A stretch of 36,843 bases of DNA from Clostridia bacterium. GTDB taxonomy: Bacteria; Bacillota; Clostridia; Christensenellales; Aristaeellaceae. A program made the translations under genes and the position numbers. The DNA lies in contig JAFYDF010000081.1 of assembly GCA_017544935.1 (NCBI GenBank), positions 1-36,843 of the forward strand, given 5' to 3'. The notes under the pieces are model-generated. The model saw only the letters and a program-made list of their open reading frames with translations, was not told the DNA's origin and did not search any database. Every line of letters starts with the position of its first letter. Within the stretch, counting starts at the first letter, position 1. This document shows, piece by piece, positions 15,497-24,033 of this stretch.

Positions 15497-16694
15497 TGGT
15501 CATGGCATAGGTCGTGAGGGCTTCCACAATCTGCGGATAAATCCAGGTGCAGTTGTAACGGCGCAAAAGGCCAAACCTTTCGCCGTCTCCGGTAAAGCAG
15601 TTGTTGTCCCACCAGCAGCAGGGCATATTGCGTGCACTGGCATTAGCTACATAGAAAGAAGTGAAGTCTACGCGCGCCTGCAGGTTGCCGTTCTTTTCAC
15701 GTGCACCGAACTCGCCAATGATGACGGGAATACCATTAGCGATGTATTTCTTATACAGACTGTCCATGAACTTGGTGATTTCGCGGGTGGAACGGGTGGA
15801 CTTGAGACTGAACTCGGAAGTACCGCCATCCTGCAAAGCGAAGTTATAGGGCGTATAGGCGTGCGCAGAAACGATAATGCGGTTGTCTGCCGTGTCATTG
15901 GGCAGAACAAAGAAAGCGTTTGTGGCGGCGGCCGGCGTGGCGGCATAGGCGGGCACCATCAGGTAACGCGTCTCGTTATAACTGCCGGCAGCGCGTACGG
16001 TGTCAACAAAGACCTGATTAAGACGGTTGATGCACTCTGCAGCTTCCCTGCAGGCAGGGACAGCCCCTGTGAAGGTCCATTCATTAGTGGGATGACCCTT
16101 GAGACGGGGCTCGTTCAGCGATTCGAAGATCAGGTGCTCATCATAATCTGCAAAGCGCTCAGCCAGCTGCGCCCAGATGCGTGAGATATAGCGCTCACTG
16201 GTTTCATAGTATTCTTCAGTGGGATAGAAATAATCTTTTCCCTCGTCATGGTGGGTGTCCAGAATCACATACATGCCGCGACTGTAGGCATAGTCCAATA
16301 CTTCCTGGACACGGTCCAGCCACTGCTCGCTGATATTAAAATCTGCATCCACGTGATTATGCCAGGTTACAGGCATACGGATTGTAGTGAAACCTGCGTC
16401 GTGTACAGCAGCAATCATTGCTTCAGTGGTCTTTGCTCCATGCCAGATGGTCTCCTGATCCATTTCACGGGATGCCGGAAGAGCATCATTGTAAGCATCA
16501 AAAGTGTTTCCAAGGTTCCAGCCTACACCCATAGTACGCAAAAAAGCCATTGCTTCGTTGTCCGGGACCTCGAATGCCTGTACATCGACTTCGGGCACCT
16601 GAACGGCTTCTTTTTCAGCAAGTCCCGTACAAGCGGCAACACAGCAGATCAGAGAGAGAAGTAATGCCAGCGAATGTTTCATTAAATGAGACAT
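15486..16694 (-). CDS. GH5 endo-beta-glycanase, probable lipoprotein
   Basis: 402 residues from the ATG at 16694, eight bases after AAAAAGGA; an ATG nine bases upstream overlaps that site. The N-terminus is a signal peptide ending LLLSLICCVAAC, which fits a lipobox with lipidated Cys22. The single catalytic domain shows GWNLGNTFDA, TIRMPVTW, LDTHHDEG, the acid/base in ESLNEPR (E195) and the nucleophile in IIGEFGA (E328). These are GH5 signatures, closest by eye to subfamily 4, which includes endoglucanases, xyloglucanases and some mannanases. The mannan setting favours (gluco)mannan, but substrate cannot be read from sequence alone. No CBM is attached. It has its own promoter and operator upstream and a terminator downstream. 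Confidence 0.9.
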   Translation of the reverse strand: MSHLMKHSLALLLSLICCVAACTGLAEKEAVQVPEVDVQAFEVPDNEAMAFLRTMGVGWNLGNTFDAYNDALPASREMDQETIWHGAKTTEAMIAAVHDAGFTTIRMPVTWHNHVDADFNISEQWLDRVQEVLDYAYSRGMYVILDTHHDEGKDYFYPTEEYYETSERYISRIWAQLAERFADYDEHLIFESLNEPRLKGHPTNEWTFTGAVPACREAAECINRLNQVFVDTVRAAGSYNETRYLMVPAYAATPAAATNAFFVLPNDTADNRIIVSAHAYTPYNFALQDGGTSEFSLKSTRSTREITKFMDSLYKKYIANGIPVIIGEFGAREKNGNLQARVDFTSFYVANASARNMPCCWWDNNCFTGDGERFGLLRRYNCTWIYPQIVEALTTYAMTNVQ

Positions 16695-16723
16695 TTTCTT
16701 CATCCTTTTTGCAGTAATTCTGG

Positions 16724-16741
16724 TACGAATACGTTTTCGTA
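16724..16741. promoter_or_regulatory. LacI-family-type operator over the GH5 transcription start
   Basis: TACGAATACGTTTTCGTA is an 18-bp near-palindrome (arms TACGAA/TTCGTA perfect, 16 of 18 positions symmetric) centred on CG, the layout used by LacI-family repressors. It begins about six bases downstream of the -10 box, where a bound repressor would block initiation. No LacI gene is in the window. Confidence 0.6.
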
Positions 16742-16746
16742 ATTTT

Positions 16747-16775
16747 ATTATAACATACTATTTACATGTTGAAAA
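16747..16775 (-). promoter_or_regulatory. Promoter of the GH5 gene
   Basis: Perfect -10 TATAAT (16752-16747) with TG extension (TGTTATAAT) and a -35 candidate TTTTCA (16775-16770) at 17 bases. It lies in an AT-rich gap between the SASA esterase stop and the GH5 start. I see no terminator for the upstream operon here, so GH5 may also receive read-through. Confidence 0.75.
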
Positions 16776-16799
16776 GCAGATTTTTTGACTTTTTTCTGT

Positions 16800-18269
16800 T
16801 CAGATGCTGTCCTCAGGCAGCGTGGCTGAGAACGGGAAGACAGGCAGGGCGCTCTGCCCGAACAGACAGGCATCCGGTGCATTTTCCTGCCCGTATTCGA
16901 TCTTAGCTCCGGACGGAGCAGAAACAATCAGCTTGTTTTCGGAAACAATCGCATCTGAAACAGGCACGCCGTTCACACGAAGGGCGGAAGTCAGGTGTAT
17001 GGGTGATGCAAGCGGCATATCGAAATGCAGCACTGCATGACCATCCGCATATTCAGTACTGATCAGAGAGGGGGAAGACGCGCCATCACCGATCCCATAT
17101 GCCAGGAACAGTGCTGCATCTGCCATGCGCAGCGCAGCGGTGCGTTTATCAACAGGATGCAGATTGTCCTTTTCACCGCAGTCCAGAAGACATACTGCCC
17201 TGCAGTTTGGATCAGAGGCACAAACCTTTTGCTGTGCTTCGCGTATGCCTGCCCAATCTTCGTTATGCGGATCTGCGCCATAAATGGGCAGCTGTGCAGC
17301 AATGAACGGAAGAGTTGGGGACTCAAACCCGCGGCGCCAGTCACGGATCATCGCTTCAAGAAGAGCAGCATACTGCATGGCGCGTCCGGAATCGGATTCA
17401 CCCTGATACCAGAAAAGCCCGCGCGCAGTGAAAGGTGTGATGCGGCAGGTCATGTTTTCCCACAATCCTGCCGGACGACGCGGCATGAAAGGCCCGGCGG
17501 GTGGCGGCCACGGATAAGGCCCGAGACGTTTTTCAATCTCCGGCGGCCGGATACCCGGATTTTCGGTCTGGAGGCGTTCACTGTCACGCCAGTAGTTGAC
17601 CAGCTGCTGCTGGTATTCAGCAGTATCATGCTCATAACGTTCTTCAGTGATTCCATCTACCAGGCGTGTAAATGCGGCAAGCTGCTCCTGACCTTCCGGC
17701 ATGGAAGCGAGGGTTTCCCTGGACATCCAGTGTGCTATCTCGGTTCCGCCGAGGCAGCAGATTACCATACCAACGGGCACGCCCAGTATATCACGCAGCC
17801 TGCGGCCGGCATGATAAGCGATGGCACTTACATCTGCGCAGGAGTTCGGGGAAAGTGCCTTCCAAATGGTATGTTGCTCTTTTTCTTCAGCTTCAGTTTC
17901 ACGTCCTGCATCCGGTACCGTATAGAAGCGCAGCATAGGATCATTATCCTCAGAAAGTTCCTTTTCACTGCCTTCCTCCTGATAGATGCGGAATTCCATG
18001 TTGGACTGACCGCCGCATATCCAGACCTCGCCGATCATTACATCAGCGATCTCGATCTTTTCACCGGCGCTTTCCAGCTTCAAGACATATGGCCCGCCTG
18101 CCGGCAGCGCAGGCAGACGGACAAGAAAGCGTCCGTTTTCAGGAACCGCTTCAGCACACTTATCTGCCAGGGTAACAGTGACAGTTGTGTCACAGGTGCC
18201 AAAGACTGCTGCAGGGACATCCCGCTGCAGCACCATATGATCACGGAAGATCGCGGCAGGTCTGAGCAC
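16800..18269 (-). CDS. Cytoplasmic SASA-type (sialate O-acetylesterase-like) carbohydrate acetyl esterase
   Basis: 489 residues, no signal peptide. A beta-rich N-terminal part (about 1-80, starting LRPAAIFRDHMVLQRDVP as these esterases do) precedes an SGNH hydrolase core: nucleophile Ser in GGQSNMEF (S89), the FWYQGES block (about 286-292) and the catalytic His in DNLHPVDKR (H371). A C-terminal beta domain follows. The family name refers to sialic acid, but in plant-glycan loci these enzymes remove acetyl groups from imported oligosaccharides. Here acetylated mannan fragments are the likely substrate. It begins with GTG six bases after the GH130 stop, with AAAAGGA upstream, and is the last gene of the enzyme operon. 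An insertion around 200-270, Pro-rich (PYPWPPPAGPFMP), is longer than I would expect. Confidence 0.85.
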   Translation of the reverse strand: MLRPAAIFRDHMVLQRDVPAAVFGTCDTTVTVTLADKCAEAVPENGRFLVRLPALPAGGPYVLKLESAGEKIEIADVMIGEVWICGGQSNMEFRIYQEEGSEKELSEDNDPMLRFYTVPDAGRETEAEEKEQHTIWKALSPNSCADVSAIAYHAGRRLRDILGVPVGMVICCLGGTEIAHWMSRETLASMPEGQEQLAAFTRLVDGITEERYEHDTAEYQQQLVNYWRDSERLQTENPGIRPPEIEKRLGPYPWPPPAGPFMPRRPAGLWENMTCRITPFTARGLFWYQGESDSGRAMQYAALLEAMIRDWRRGFESPTLPFIAAQLPIYGADPHNEDWAGIREAQQKVCASDPNCRAVCLLDCGEKDNLHPVDKRTAALRMADAALFLAYGIGDGASSPSLISTEYADGHAVLHFDMPLASPIHLTSALRVNGVPVSDAIVSENKLIVSAPSGAKIEYGQENAPDACLFGQSALPVFPFSATLPEDSI

Positions 18270-18275
18270 GGCAGA

Positions 18276-19442
18276 TCACGTCCTTTTCAGATATTCAAGG
18301 TTTCTGCGAATAAAGTCTGCACGCTGGCGGACACAGTCCGCGCTGCGCAGAGGATCCGCAGGAGTGTTGAATACATAGTCTGTCAGGCGGGCGATATCGG
18401 TTGTCGCGACATGCAGACGTGTATCGCTCGAAGCATAATAGATATAGACACGACCATCCGGAGCGGCAATAGCGCCGTTCGTAAAGACTACATTGCTTAC
18501 ATCACCCGTGCGCTCACTTCCAAGCGGTGCGATCAGGTATCCTCCGGGTTCGGCAATGACACGACCCGGATCATCCAGCGCGGTGGCAAAGGCATAAATG
18601 ACATAACGCAGGCCGGCTGCCGTAGTGCGCACGCCATGAGCAATATGGATCCAGCCCCTGTCTGTCTTAATCGGGACGGCACCGGCACCATTCTTGCTTT
18701 CCGTGATCGTATGATACCGGCGCACGGAAGTCATGCGCTCCTCGTCGATCACCGCATGCGTGATATCATCGCACAGCCCGAAACCGATACCGCTGCCCGA
18801 GCCCGTCTCGATGAACCCATCCATCGGGCGGGTATAAAATGCATATTTCCCGTTCACAAATTCGGGATGCAGGAGCACATTGCGCTGCTGAGGCGAACGC
18901 AGGGTGATCAGATCCCGAAGCCGTTCCCAGGTGCGAAGATCTTTTGTGCGCACGATGCCGGCAGCAGCTATAGCGGCTGACAGGTCCGCCTGGCTCGGAT
19001 CTTTGCGCTCTGAACAGAACACACCATAGATCCAGCCGTCTTCATGCTGGGTCAGGCGCATGTCATATACGTTTGTTTCTTCGGGACAGGTATCCGGCAG
19101 GATCACCGGTTCGTCCCAGAAGCGAAAGCCTTCGGTGCCGCTGTCAGACTGTGCAACAGCGAAAAAGCTTTTCCTGTCAGCGCCTTCCACACGTGCAACG
19201 AGCGTGTATTTTCCGTCCAGCAGAAGTGCGCCGCTGTTGAATACAGCATTAATGCCCAGACGCTGCATCAAATACGGATTCGTGGCGGGGTCCGGATCAT
19301 ACATCCAGAAAGGTGGGACGTGTTCCCGCGTCAAAACAGGATGAATCCACCGTTCGAAGATGCCGTTATAACGGCTTTCATCCACAGTATTCGGGCGTGC
19401 GATAAGTGCTTCATAACGCGCATTCAGTTCCGAATAAGTCAC
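18276..19442 (-). CDS. GH130 4-O-beta-D-mannosyl-D-glucose phosphorylase
   Basis: 388 residues, cytoplasmic. The sequence closely follows GH130 subfamily 1 mannosyl-glucose phosphorylases as I know them: [52 protein letters not shown] with the catalytic Asp (D127), [34 protein letters not shown] and [14 protein letters not shown]. The reaction is mannosyl-beta-1,4-glucose plus phosphate giving mannose-1-phosphate and glucose, conserving bond energy. It fits directly with the epimerase at 22637-23824, which would make its substrate from mannobiose. The start is a GTG overlapping the stop of the CE2 gene (GTGA), eight bases after GGAGG. No second GH130 for longer manno-oligosaccharides is in the window. 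Confidence 0.93.
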   Translation of the reverse strand: MTYSELNARYEALIARPNTVDESRYNGIFERWIHPVLTREHVPPFWMYDPDPATNPYLMQRLGINAVFNSGALLLDGKYTLVARVEGADRKSFFAVAQSDSGTEGFRFWDEPVILPDTCPEETNVYDMRLTQHEDGWIYGVFCSERKDPSQADLSAAIAAAGIVRTKDLRTWERLRDLITLRSPQQRNVLLHPEFVNGKYAFYTRPMDGFIETGSGSGIGFGLCDDITHAVIDEERMTSVRRYHTITESKNGAGAVPIKTDRGWIHIAHGVRTTAAGLRYVIYAFATALDDPGRVIAEPGGYLIAPLGSERTGDVSNVVFTNGAIAAPDGRVYIYYASSDTRLHVATTDIARLTDYVFNTPADPLRSADCVRQRADFIRRNLEYLKRT

Positions 19443-20464
19443 AGCTGATTCCTCCAGACACTTTGCAGAAAAGCAGAAATCTTTTCGGCCGCATGCCGAT
19501 GCGCGGCGCGGCTGGGGTGCATGCGGGATCCGACATCACCGTTGCAATCCGGTATGGACAGAAATGCGGTACATGCATCGCCTGCTGCCTGACGGGCGGA
19601 GACTGCCTGTTCGATATACGGGGCGATGTCATTGCCGCACAGTCCGTACGCCCAGACAATATAGGCATCCGGTTGATGCACCCGGATTTGTGCCATAAGC
19701 GCTTCTGCGCAGCGGACAAACTCCGCCGCCGCTGCATCATGGTCTTGTGCCTGGCGAAGCGCAGTTGCATCGTTTGTGCCGAGGTTAATGACCACCGCAT
19801 CTGCTTTGCGTTCATTGAAATCGTATGGGATATCTCCGGCAGGGATCAAGGCACACAGGCGTTCATAGACAGCACCAAGCCGATGTGCAGGATCGTTGTC
19901 CCAGCTGCGCCATGCGCCCCAGCCGCTGACAGAAATCTGCCGTTTGTCAGCATCCAAAGCTTCCGCGGTATATGCCGCATAAGTGCACATGCTGCACATC
20001 CAGGCTGTACGCCATTCTTCCGCGCCGCATGGGCCGGTGCAGCCTTCGCCTGTGGTCAGGCTGTCGCCGATGAACTCGATCAGCCGCGTCCGCGGCGAGA
20101 CTGACTCAAGCGTGCCGTCTGTCTCAAGACAATGCAGGGTAACGGGCAGCGGTTCATCACCTGCAGGCTGTGTATCACGCAGGATCGTGATCTCGTGCGG
20201 GACTGAAATGTCCATGCCTGCAAGGAGGGGATAGCTCCTGCGGCCGGGCAGCAGCGGAAAACGTGCAATCGGCGCACCGTCGGCGAGAACACCGAGCCAG
20301 ACTGCGTGCTCTGTACAGAATGATTCTGCTTCGACTGTCAGAAAAGTACATGCCGCATGCAGGCGCACACCACTGCCGGACCACCAAAGCTGGCAGTCTT
20401 CCTCGTTATTCTTGTGTCTTCCCAACTGCAGGAACGTGCGGGGATCATATCGCTTTATACTCAT
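19439..20464 (-). CDS. CE2-type cytoplasmic acetyl esterase (SGNH hydrolase)
   Basis: 341 residues without signal peptide. An N-terminal jelly-roll-like domain (about 1-120) comes before an SGNH domain. The nucleophile is in [12 protein letters not shown] (S135), the oxyanion Asn in NLGTNDA (N231) and the active His in [11 protein letters not shown] (H316). The two-domain order is that of carbohydrate esterase family 2. Mannan loci of gut Firmicutes such as Roseburia carry a CE2 enzyme that takes acetyl groups off manno-oligosaccharides, which is the probable role here. Start and stop overlap neighbours by four bases on both sides (ATGA with GH36, GTGA with GH130), so the enzymes are translated as a coupled set. 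It is a second esterase fold beside the SASA enzyme; the two may act on different hydroxyl positions. Confidence 0.85.
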   Translation of the reverse strand: MSIKRYDPRTFLQLGRHKNNEEDCQLWWSGSGVRLHAACTFLTVEAESFCTEHAVWLGVLADGAPIARFPLLPGRRSYPLLAGMDISVPHEITILRDTQPAGDEPLPVTLHCLETDGTLESVSPRTRLIEFIGDSLTTGEGCTGPCGAEEWRTAWMCSMCTYAAYTAEALDADKRQISVSGWGAWRSWDNDPAHRLGAVYERLCALIPAGDIPYDFNERKADAVVINLGTNDATALRQAQDHDAAAAEFVRCAEALMAQIRVHQPDAYIVWAYGLCGNDIAPYIEQAVSARQAAGDACTAFLSIPDCNGDVGSRMHPSRAAHRHAAEKISAFLQSVWRNQL

Positions 20465-22635
20465 GCCTTTAGTGCCTCAATAGTATACAGCAGGGAGGCT
20501 GCATCGCCACGCGGGAATGGACATAACAGTCCTGACTCCATCAGTTCGTCTCCGCCGAAGATTTCGCCGGTTTCCACGATCCGGTAGCAGCGGCGGGGAT
20601 CCAATCCGCGCAGACGGATCAGCGGCGGGCCGAAGTTGGGCTGTGCAAGACTGCGCACGGCTGTGAAGACCGCCTGCGACTGGTCTTGCGAGACGGTCAT
20701 CCATGCTGTCTCATTGCCTTCGAAAGGAGACCGCAGACGGTAGAATCTGCCGTCCAGACGCAGTGTCTGTGTCTGCTTCGCGACAGCGACCTGCCCGCGT
20801 AGTGCCTCGCGTTCCTCATTTGTCAGTTTCGTGGGATCCAGTTCATACCCGAAACATCCGCTCAGTGCGACCGCAAAACGTGTTTCCATAGGCGTGACGC
20901 GCCCCGTCTGATGATTGGGTACGGCGCTGACATGGCTGCCCATGGCGGAAGGTGGGATCACGAGTGAGGTACCATACTGAATCTGGCAGCGGCACAGGGC
21001 ATCTGTGTTGTCAGAGCACCAGAACTGCGGTACATAATAAAGCAGGCCCGGGTCAAAGCGACCGCCGCCGGAAGCACAGCCTTCGATCAGTACATCAGGG
21101 AATTTACATGTCAGGCGCTCCATGACTTCATAGAGACCCAGCATGTACCGGTGCGGGAGCTCAGCCTGATATTCGGGAGGCAGAAGCGCGGAGCCAATGT
21201 TGGAAAAATTGCGGTTCATATCCCATTTGAGATATACCGCGCCGCTTTCTTGCAGAGTCTCAGCTACTGCATCGCAGATAAAATCACGCACGTCCTGTCT
21301 GCTTAGATCCAGCGTCAGCTGATTTCGGGAAGTGACAGACTCGCGGCCGTCAATATGAATACACCAGTCGGGATGCGTACGATAAAGATCGCTCTCGGGG
21401 GAGATCATTTCGGGCTCCATCCAGATGCCGAACTGGATACCGAGTGCACGGACGCGTTCACCCAGACGCCGGATACCGCCGGGGAGCTTTTTCAGGTCAC
21501 TGTGCCAGTCACCCAGCGAGGTGGTGTCATCGTCACGATGGCCGAACCAGCCATCGTCCAGTACGAAAAGATCCACGCCCGCATCGGCTGCAGCCTTCGC
21601 GATGGAGAGCAGTTTTTCTTCATCAAAGCTGAAATATGCGGCTTCCCAACTGTTGAGCAGCACCGGCCGCGGTTTATGCGCCCAGCGCTGGGGAAGCAGA
21701 TTCTGCTGCCAGAGCGTATGGAAAGTACGGCTCATGTCGCCAAGTCCACTGGTTGAATATACGAGCACTGCTTCCGGTGTTTGGAAGCCGTCTCCCGGAT
21801 CGAGGTGCCAGCGGAAGCAGCGGTCGTTGATGCCCGCCAGCAGGCGGGCACCGCCGTACTGGTTTACGAAAACAGAAGCTGTGAAATTGCCGCTGTAGAC
21901 CAGAGACGTGCCGATTGCTTCGCCTTGATCCTCGTTTGTTCCCGGCCGTACAAGCGCAATGAAGGGTGATGTCTGCAGGCTGCTGGCACCGTTGCGTGAG
22001 CCTGTTCCTTGTTCACCGGGCATGAGGGCGCGGCGGTATATGGAGCGTTCACGCGCCCAGGCACCATTCAGGGTGATCAGCTCCCAATTGCTGTCCGGAA
22101 GATCTAGGCACAGGCTTAGCGCTTTTGTGAGCCACATTGTCGAGCTGCCGTCATTCGTCAGGCGGGCACTGCGTGCGATGACGTCAAGATCGTCAAATAT
22201 CGTATACAGAAGCTCTGCTTTCAGCCCGGTATGTGCATCACGAAGCGTGAGCCTGAGCGTGCGGCAGTCCGTTCCGAACGTAGCCGGCAATCCTTCAAGA
22301 GTTGGCTTTCCGTTTTCTTCTGATGCGGATACGAAACGCAGGTCAACGGCATCGGTACCGTCTTTCCCAACGGCGGAAAGTGCGCCTTCGCGCATATCGC
22401 CCAAGCCGAAGGAAGGGTATTCCTGGCTGAGCCTATCCAGTGCGCAGCCCTGGATGCTGAAATTCTCATCCGCGCTGACACCCATGTGGCGCAGCAGAGG
22501 TTCGGGCCGGATGCTCTCCAGACGTGCACCGAAATAGATGTGTGCCGGAATACCGCCCGGCACGAGATACAGCACATAGCTGATGTGTCTGTTGCGCAGG
22601 TGGAACAGATTGCCTTCATGCAGGATTTCACTCAT
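20461..22635 (-). CDS. GH36 alpha-galactosidase
   Basis: 724 residues from the ATG at 22635; an in-frame ATG 105 bases upstream would run deep into the epimerase gene and has no ribosome site. The N-terminal beta-supersandwich (about 1-315) is followed by the barrel: FVLDDGWFGHRDDD, GIWMEPEMISPESDL, nucleophile in LKWDMNR (D472), and acid/base in WCSDNTDA (D542) after EGCASGGGRFDPGLLYY. These are clan-D GH36 group-I signatures at the usual length. No signal peptide, so it removes alpha-1,6-galactose from imported galacto-manno-oligosaccharides in the cytoplasm. The start is one base past the epimerase stop. Confidence 0.95.
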   Translation of the reverse strand: MSEILHEGNLFHLRNRHISYVLYLVPGGIPAHIYFGARLESIRPEPLLRHMGVSADENFSIQGCALDRLSQEYPSFGLGDMREGALSAVGKDGTDAVDLRFVSASEENGKPTLEGLPATFGTDCRTLRLTLRDAHTGLKAELLYTIFDDLDVIARSARLTNDGSSTMWLTKALSLCLDLPDSNWELITLNGAWARERSIYRRALMPGEQGTGSRNGASSLQTSPFIALVRPGTNEDQGEAIGTSLVYSGNFTASVFVNQYGGARLLAGINDRCFRWHLDPGDGFQTPEAVLVYSTSGLGDMSRTFHTLWQQNLLPQRWAHKPRPVLLNSWEAAYFSFDEEKLLSIAKAAADAGVDLFVLDDGWFGHRDDDTTSLGDWHSDLKKLPGGIRRLGERVRALGIQFGIWMEPEMISPESDLYRTHPDWCIHIDGRESVTSRNQLTLDLSRQDVRDFICDAVAETLQESGAVYLKWDMNRNFSNIGSALLPPEYQAELPHRYMLGLYEVMERLTCKFPDVLIEGCASGGGRFDPGLLYYVPQFWCSDNTDALCRCQIQYGTSLVIPPSAMGSHVSAVPNHQTGRVTPMETRFAVALSGCFGYELDPTKLTNEEREALRGQVAVAKQTQTLRLDGRFYRLRSPFEGNETAWMTVSQDQSQAVFTAVRSLAQPNFGPPLIRLRGLDPRRCYRIVETGEIFGGDELMESGLLCPFPRGDAASLLYTIEALKA

Positions 22636-22636
22636 G

Positions 22637-23824
22637 TTACACAAAGTCCTTTCTGTATTTTTCCGCACGGCGCAGAACTTCCATTGCCATGCGGCCATTA
22701 TGATAGGGGCATTTCCAGGGCTCGACGATAGGCTTGACATTGGGCGTTCCGTCCGGTCCTAGGCTCCAGAACCATTCACTGTCGGGACGCTTGTCAATCA
22801 TATGATTTTTTATATATGTCCATTGGGACAGCGTTGCGTCGAGGTATCGGGTCTCACGGGTATGTTCCCAAGCGTTCAGAAAACCCAGCAATGCTTCTGC
22901 CTGTACCCACCAAACACGCGTTTCATCCACACGTCCATGCTCACTCTCGTTGACAAAACCTTGTTCAGTAAATGCCGCAGACAGAGTGTGATCTGCCAGG
23001 TCAAGAAGCTTTGGACGAATGCGTGCAGTCAGTTCTTCATCGTCCAGTATATCCAGTGCCTGATCTGCCAGCCAGCTGGTTTCAATATCATGCCCGAAAC
23101 TGTGCAGATCGATCAATGAATGATATCCACGGTCAAAAAACACTTCCTGACGATGCAGGACAGGATTATAGATATATTGCTCCCAGATGCTGAATATCTT
23201 AAGGAGACGTTCACGTACATGGATATCCTTTGATGCTTTATAGAGCCCGGTATATCCTTCCAGAAGATGAAGCAGTGTATTCATGGTACGCTCTGCCATG
23301 ACACCGTTTTCGCTGAGCTTTTCATTACTCTCAGGCCGCCAGTCTTCTGTGAAGGCCTCCAGATATCCGCCTTCGTCACAACAGTGGCTTTCGATTGCGT
23401 CAAACAGCGCGAACGCACGCTCAAGTGCTTCGGCACTGCCTGCTGCGCGATGATATGCAGACAGTGCATATACGGCAAAAGCCTGGTTATATGTATGCTT
23501 TGTGCTGTCTGCAATCTGCCCGTCGGCGGTCAGTGACCAGTAAACACCGCCGTTGCGTTCGTCGGTCATGCGGCATAGCATGCTGAAAGCGTGATCGGCC
23601 GCAGAACGCAGTTTCCCATCACCAAGCAGAAGATATGCTTCCGAAAAAGTCCATAGAATACGGCTGTTGAGAATACAGCCTTTGACGGCGCCGGGATGAC
23701 GGAGGAGATCAAAATCCACCAGGCCGATATAACCGCCATTGATATTATCGCATAAGCTGAGCCAGAACGGCAGAATATGCTCTGTCAGTTCTGCACGGAC
23801 TTCTGAAACAAACTGTTTGTTCAT
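22637..23824 (-). CDS. Cellobiose/mannobiose 2-epimerase (AGE family)
   Basis: 395 residues from the ATG at 23824, eight bases after GAAAGG; an upstream ATG (23848) has no site. The protein is an (alpha/alpha)6 barrel of the N-acylglucosamine 2-epimerase superfamily with cellobiose 2-epimerase marks: TMNTLLHLLEGY (H186), LHSFGHDIETSWL (H245), ESEHGRVDETRVWWVQAE, and KCPYHNGRMAMEV (H375). The positions of the three histidines match those described for Ruminococcus albus cellobiose epimerase within about two residues. It should convert beta-1,4-mannobiose to mannosyl-glucose, the substrate of the GH130 enzyme in the same operon. Cellobiose is an alternative substrate. It is the first gene of the enzyme operon. 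Confidence 0.93.
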   Translation of the reverse strand: MNKQFVSEVRAELTEHILPFWLSLCDNINGGYIGLVDFDLLRHPGAVKGCILNSRILWTFSEAYLLLGDGKLRSAADHAFSMLCRMTDERNGGVYWSLTADGQIADSTKHTYNQAFAVYALSAYHRAAGSAEALERAFALFDAIESHCCDEGGYLEAFTEDWRPESNEKLSENGVMAERTMNTLLHLLEGYTGLYKASKDIHVRERLLKIFSIWEQYIYNPVLHRQEVFFDRGYHSLIDLHSFGHDIETSWLADQALDILDDEELTARIRPKLLDLADHTLSAAFTEQGFVNESEHGRVDETRVWWVQAEALLGFLNAWEHTRETRYLDATLSQWTYIKNHMIDKRPDSEWFWSLGPDGTPNVKPIVEPWKCPYHNGRMAMEVLRRAEKYRKDFV

Positions 23825-23987
23825 TGATTGCCTTTCATGTAAGCGCATGGATCAGCGGCATGTTCTGTGAATACTTACTGCCCCCAAAAAGGTATCGAGA
23901 AAATGTTGGATTCATAATATTTATATTACCATTTTTCATATTCATTTTGCAATAAAAACCAGCTGCTTCTGCGGCATGCTGAACAGA
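23825..23987 (-). other. Upstream region of the epimerase operon, no clear promoter
   Basis: This gap must contain the control region of the five-gene enzyme operon. An AT-rich part (about 23903-23960) has weak candidates (TTGCAA with TAATAT at 18 bases), none convincing. I looked for a copy of the 18-bp operator found before GH5 and did not find one. Confidence 0.35.
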
Positions 23988-24014
23988 AAAAAGCCGCCGG
24001 ATTTTTCCGACGGT
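23988..24014 (-). terminator. Intrinsic terminator of the CotH-DUF4956-VTC operon
   Basis: Minus strand: CCGTCGGA-AAAA-TCCGGCGG followed by CTTTTTT. It is an eight-pair stem with one G-U pair and a U-run, starting 19 bases after the VTC stop codon. The G-U pair exists only in the minus-strand transcript, which supports the direction. Confidence 0.85.
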
Positions 24015-24033
24015 ATATGCCTGGGATTTATGC

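Noticed and set aside
15426..16184. Plus-strand open frame of 252 codons
   Set aside because: Antisense to GH5 and runs through its terminator; no domain seen.
17025..18980. Plus-strand open frame of 651 codons across the esterase and GH130 genes
   Set aside because: Antisense to two well-supported genes, Cys/Arg-rich composition, no recognisable domain and no proper start signal.
22636..22740. Longer N-terminus for the GH36 enzyme
   Set aside because: It would overlap the epimerase C-terminus by more than 100 bases with no ribosome site; the ATG at 22635 fits the family start.
23903..23960. Promoter for the epimerase operon in the AT-rich stretch
   Set aside because: Several weak -10-like words but none with a matching -35 at the right spacing; left as unassigned.
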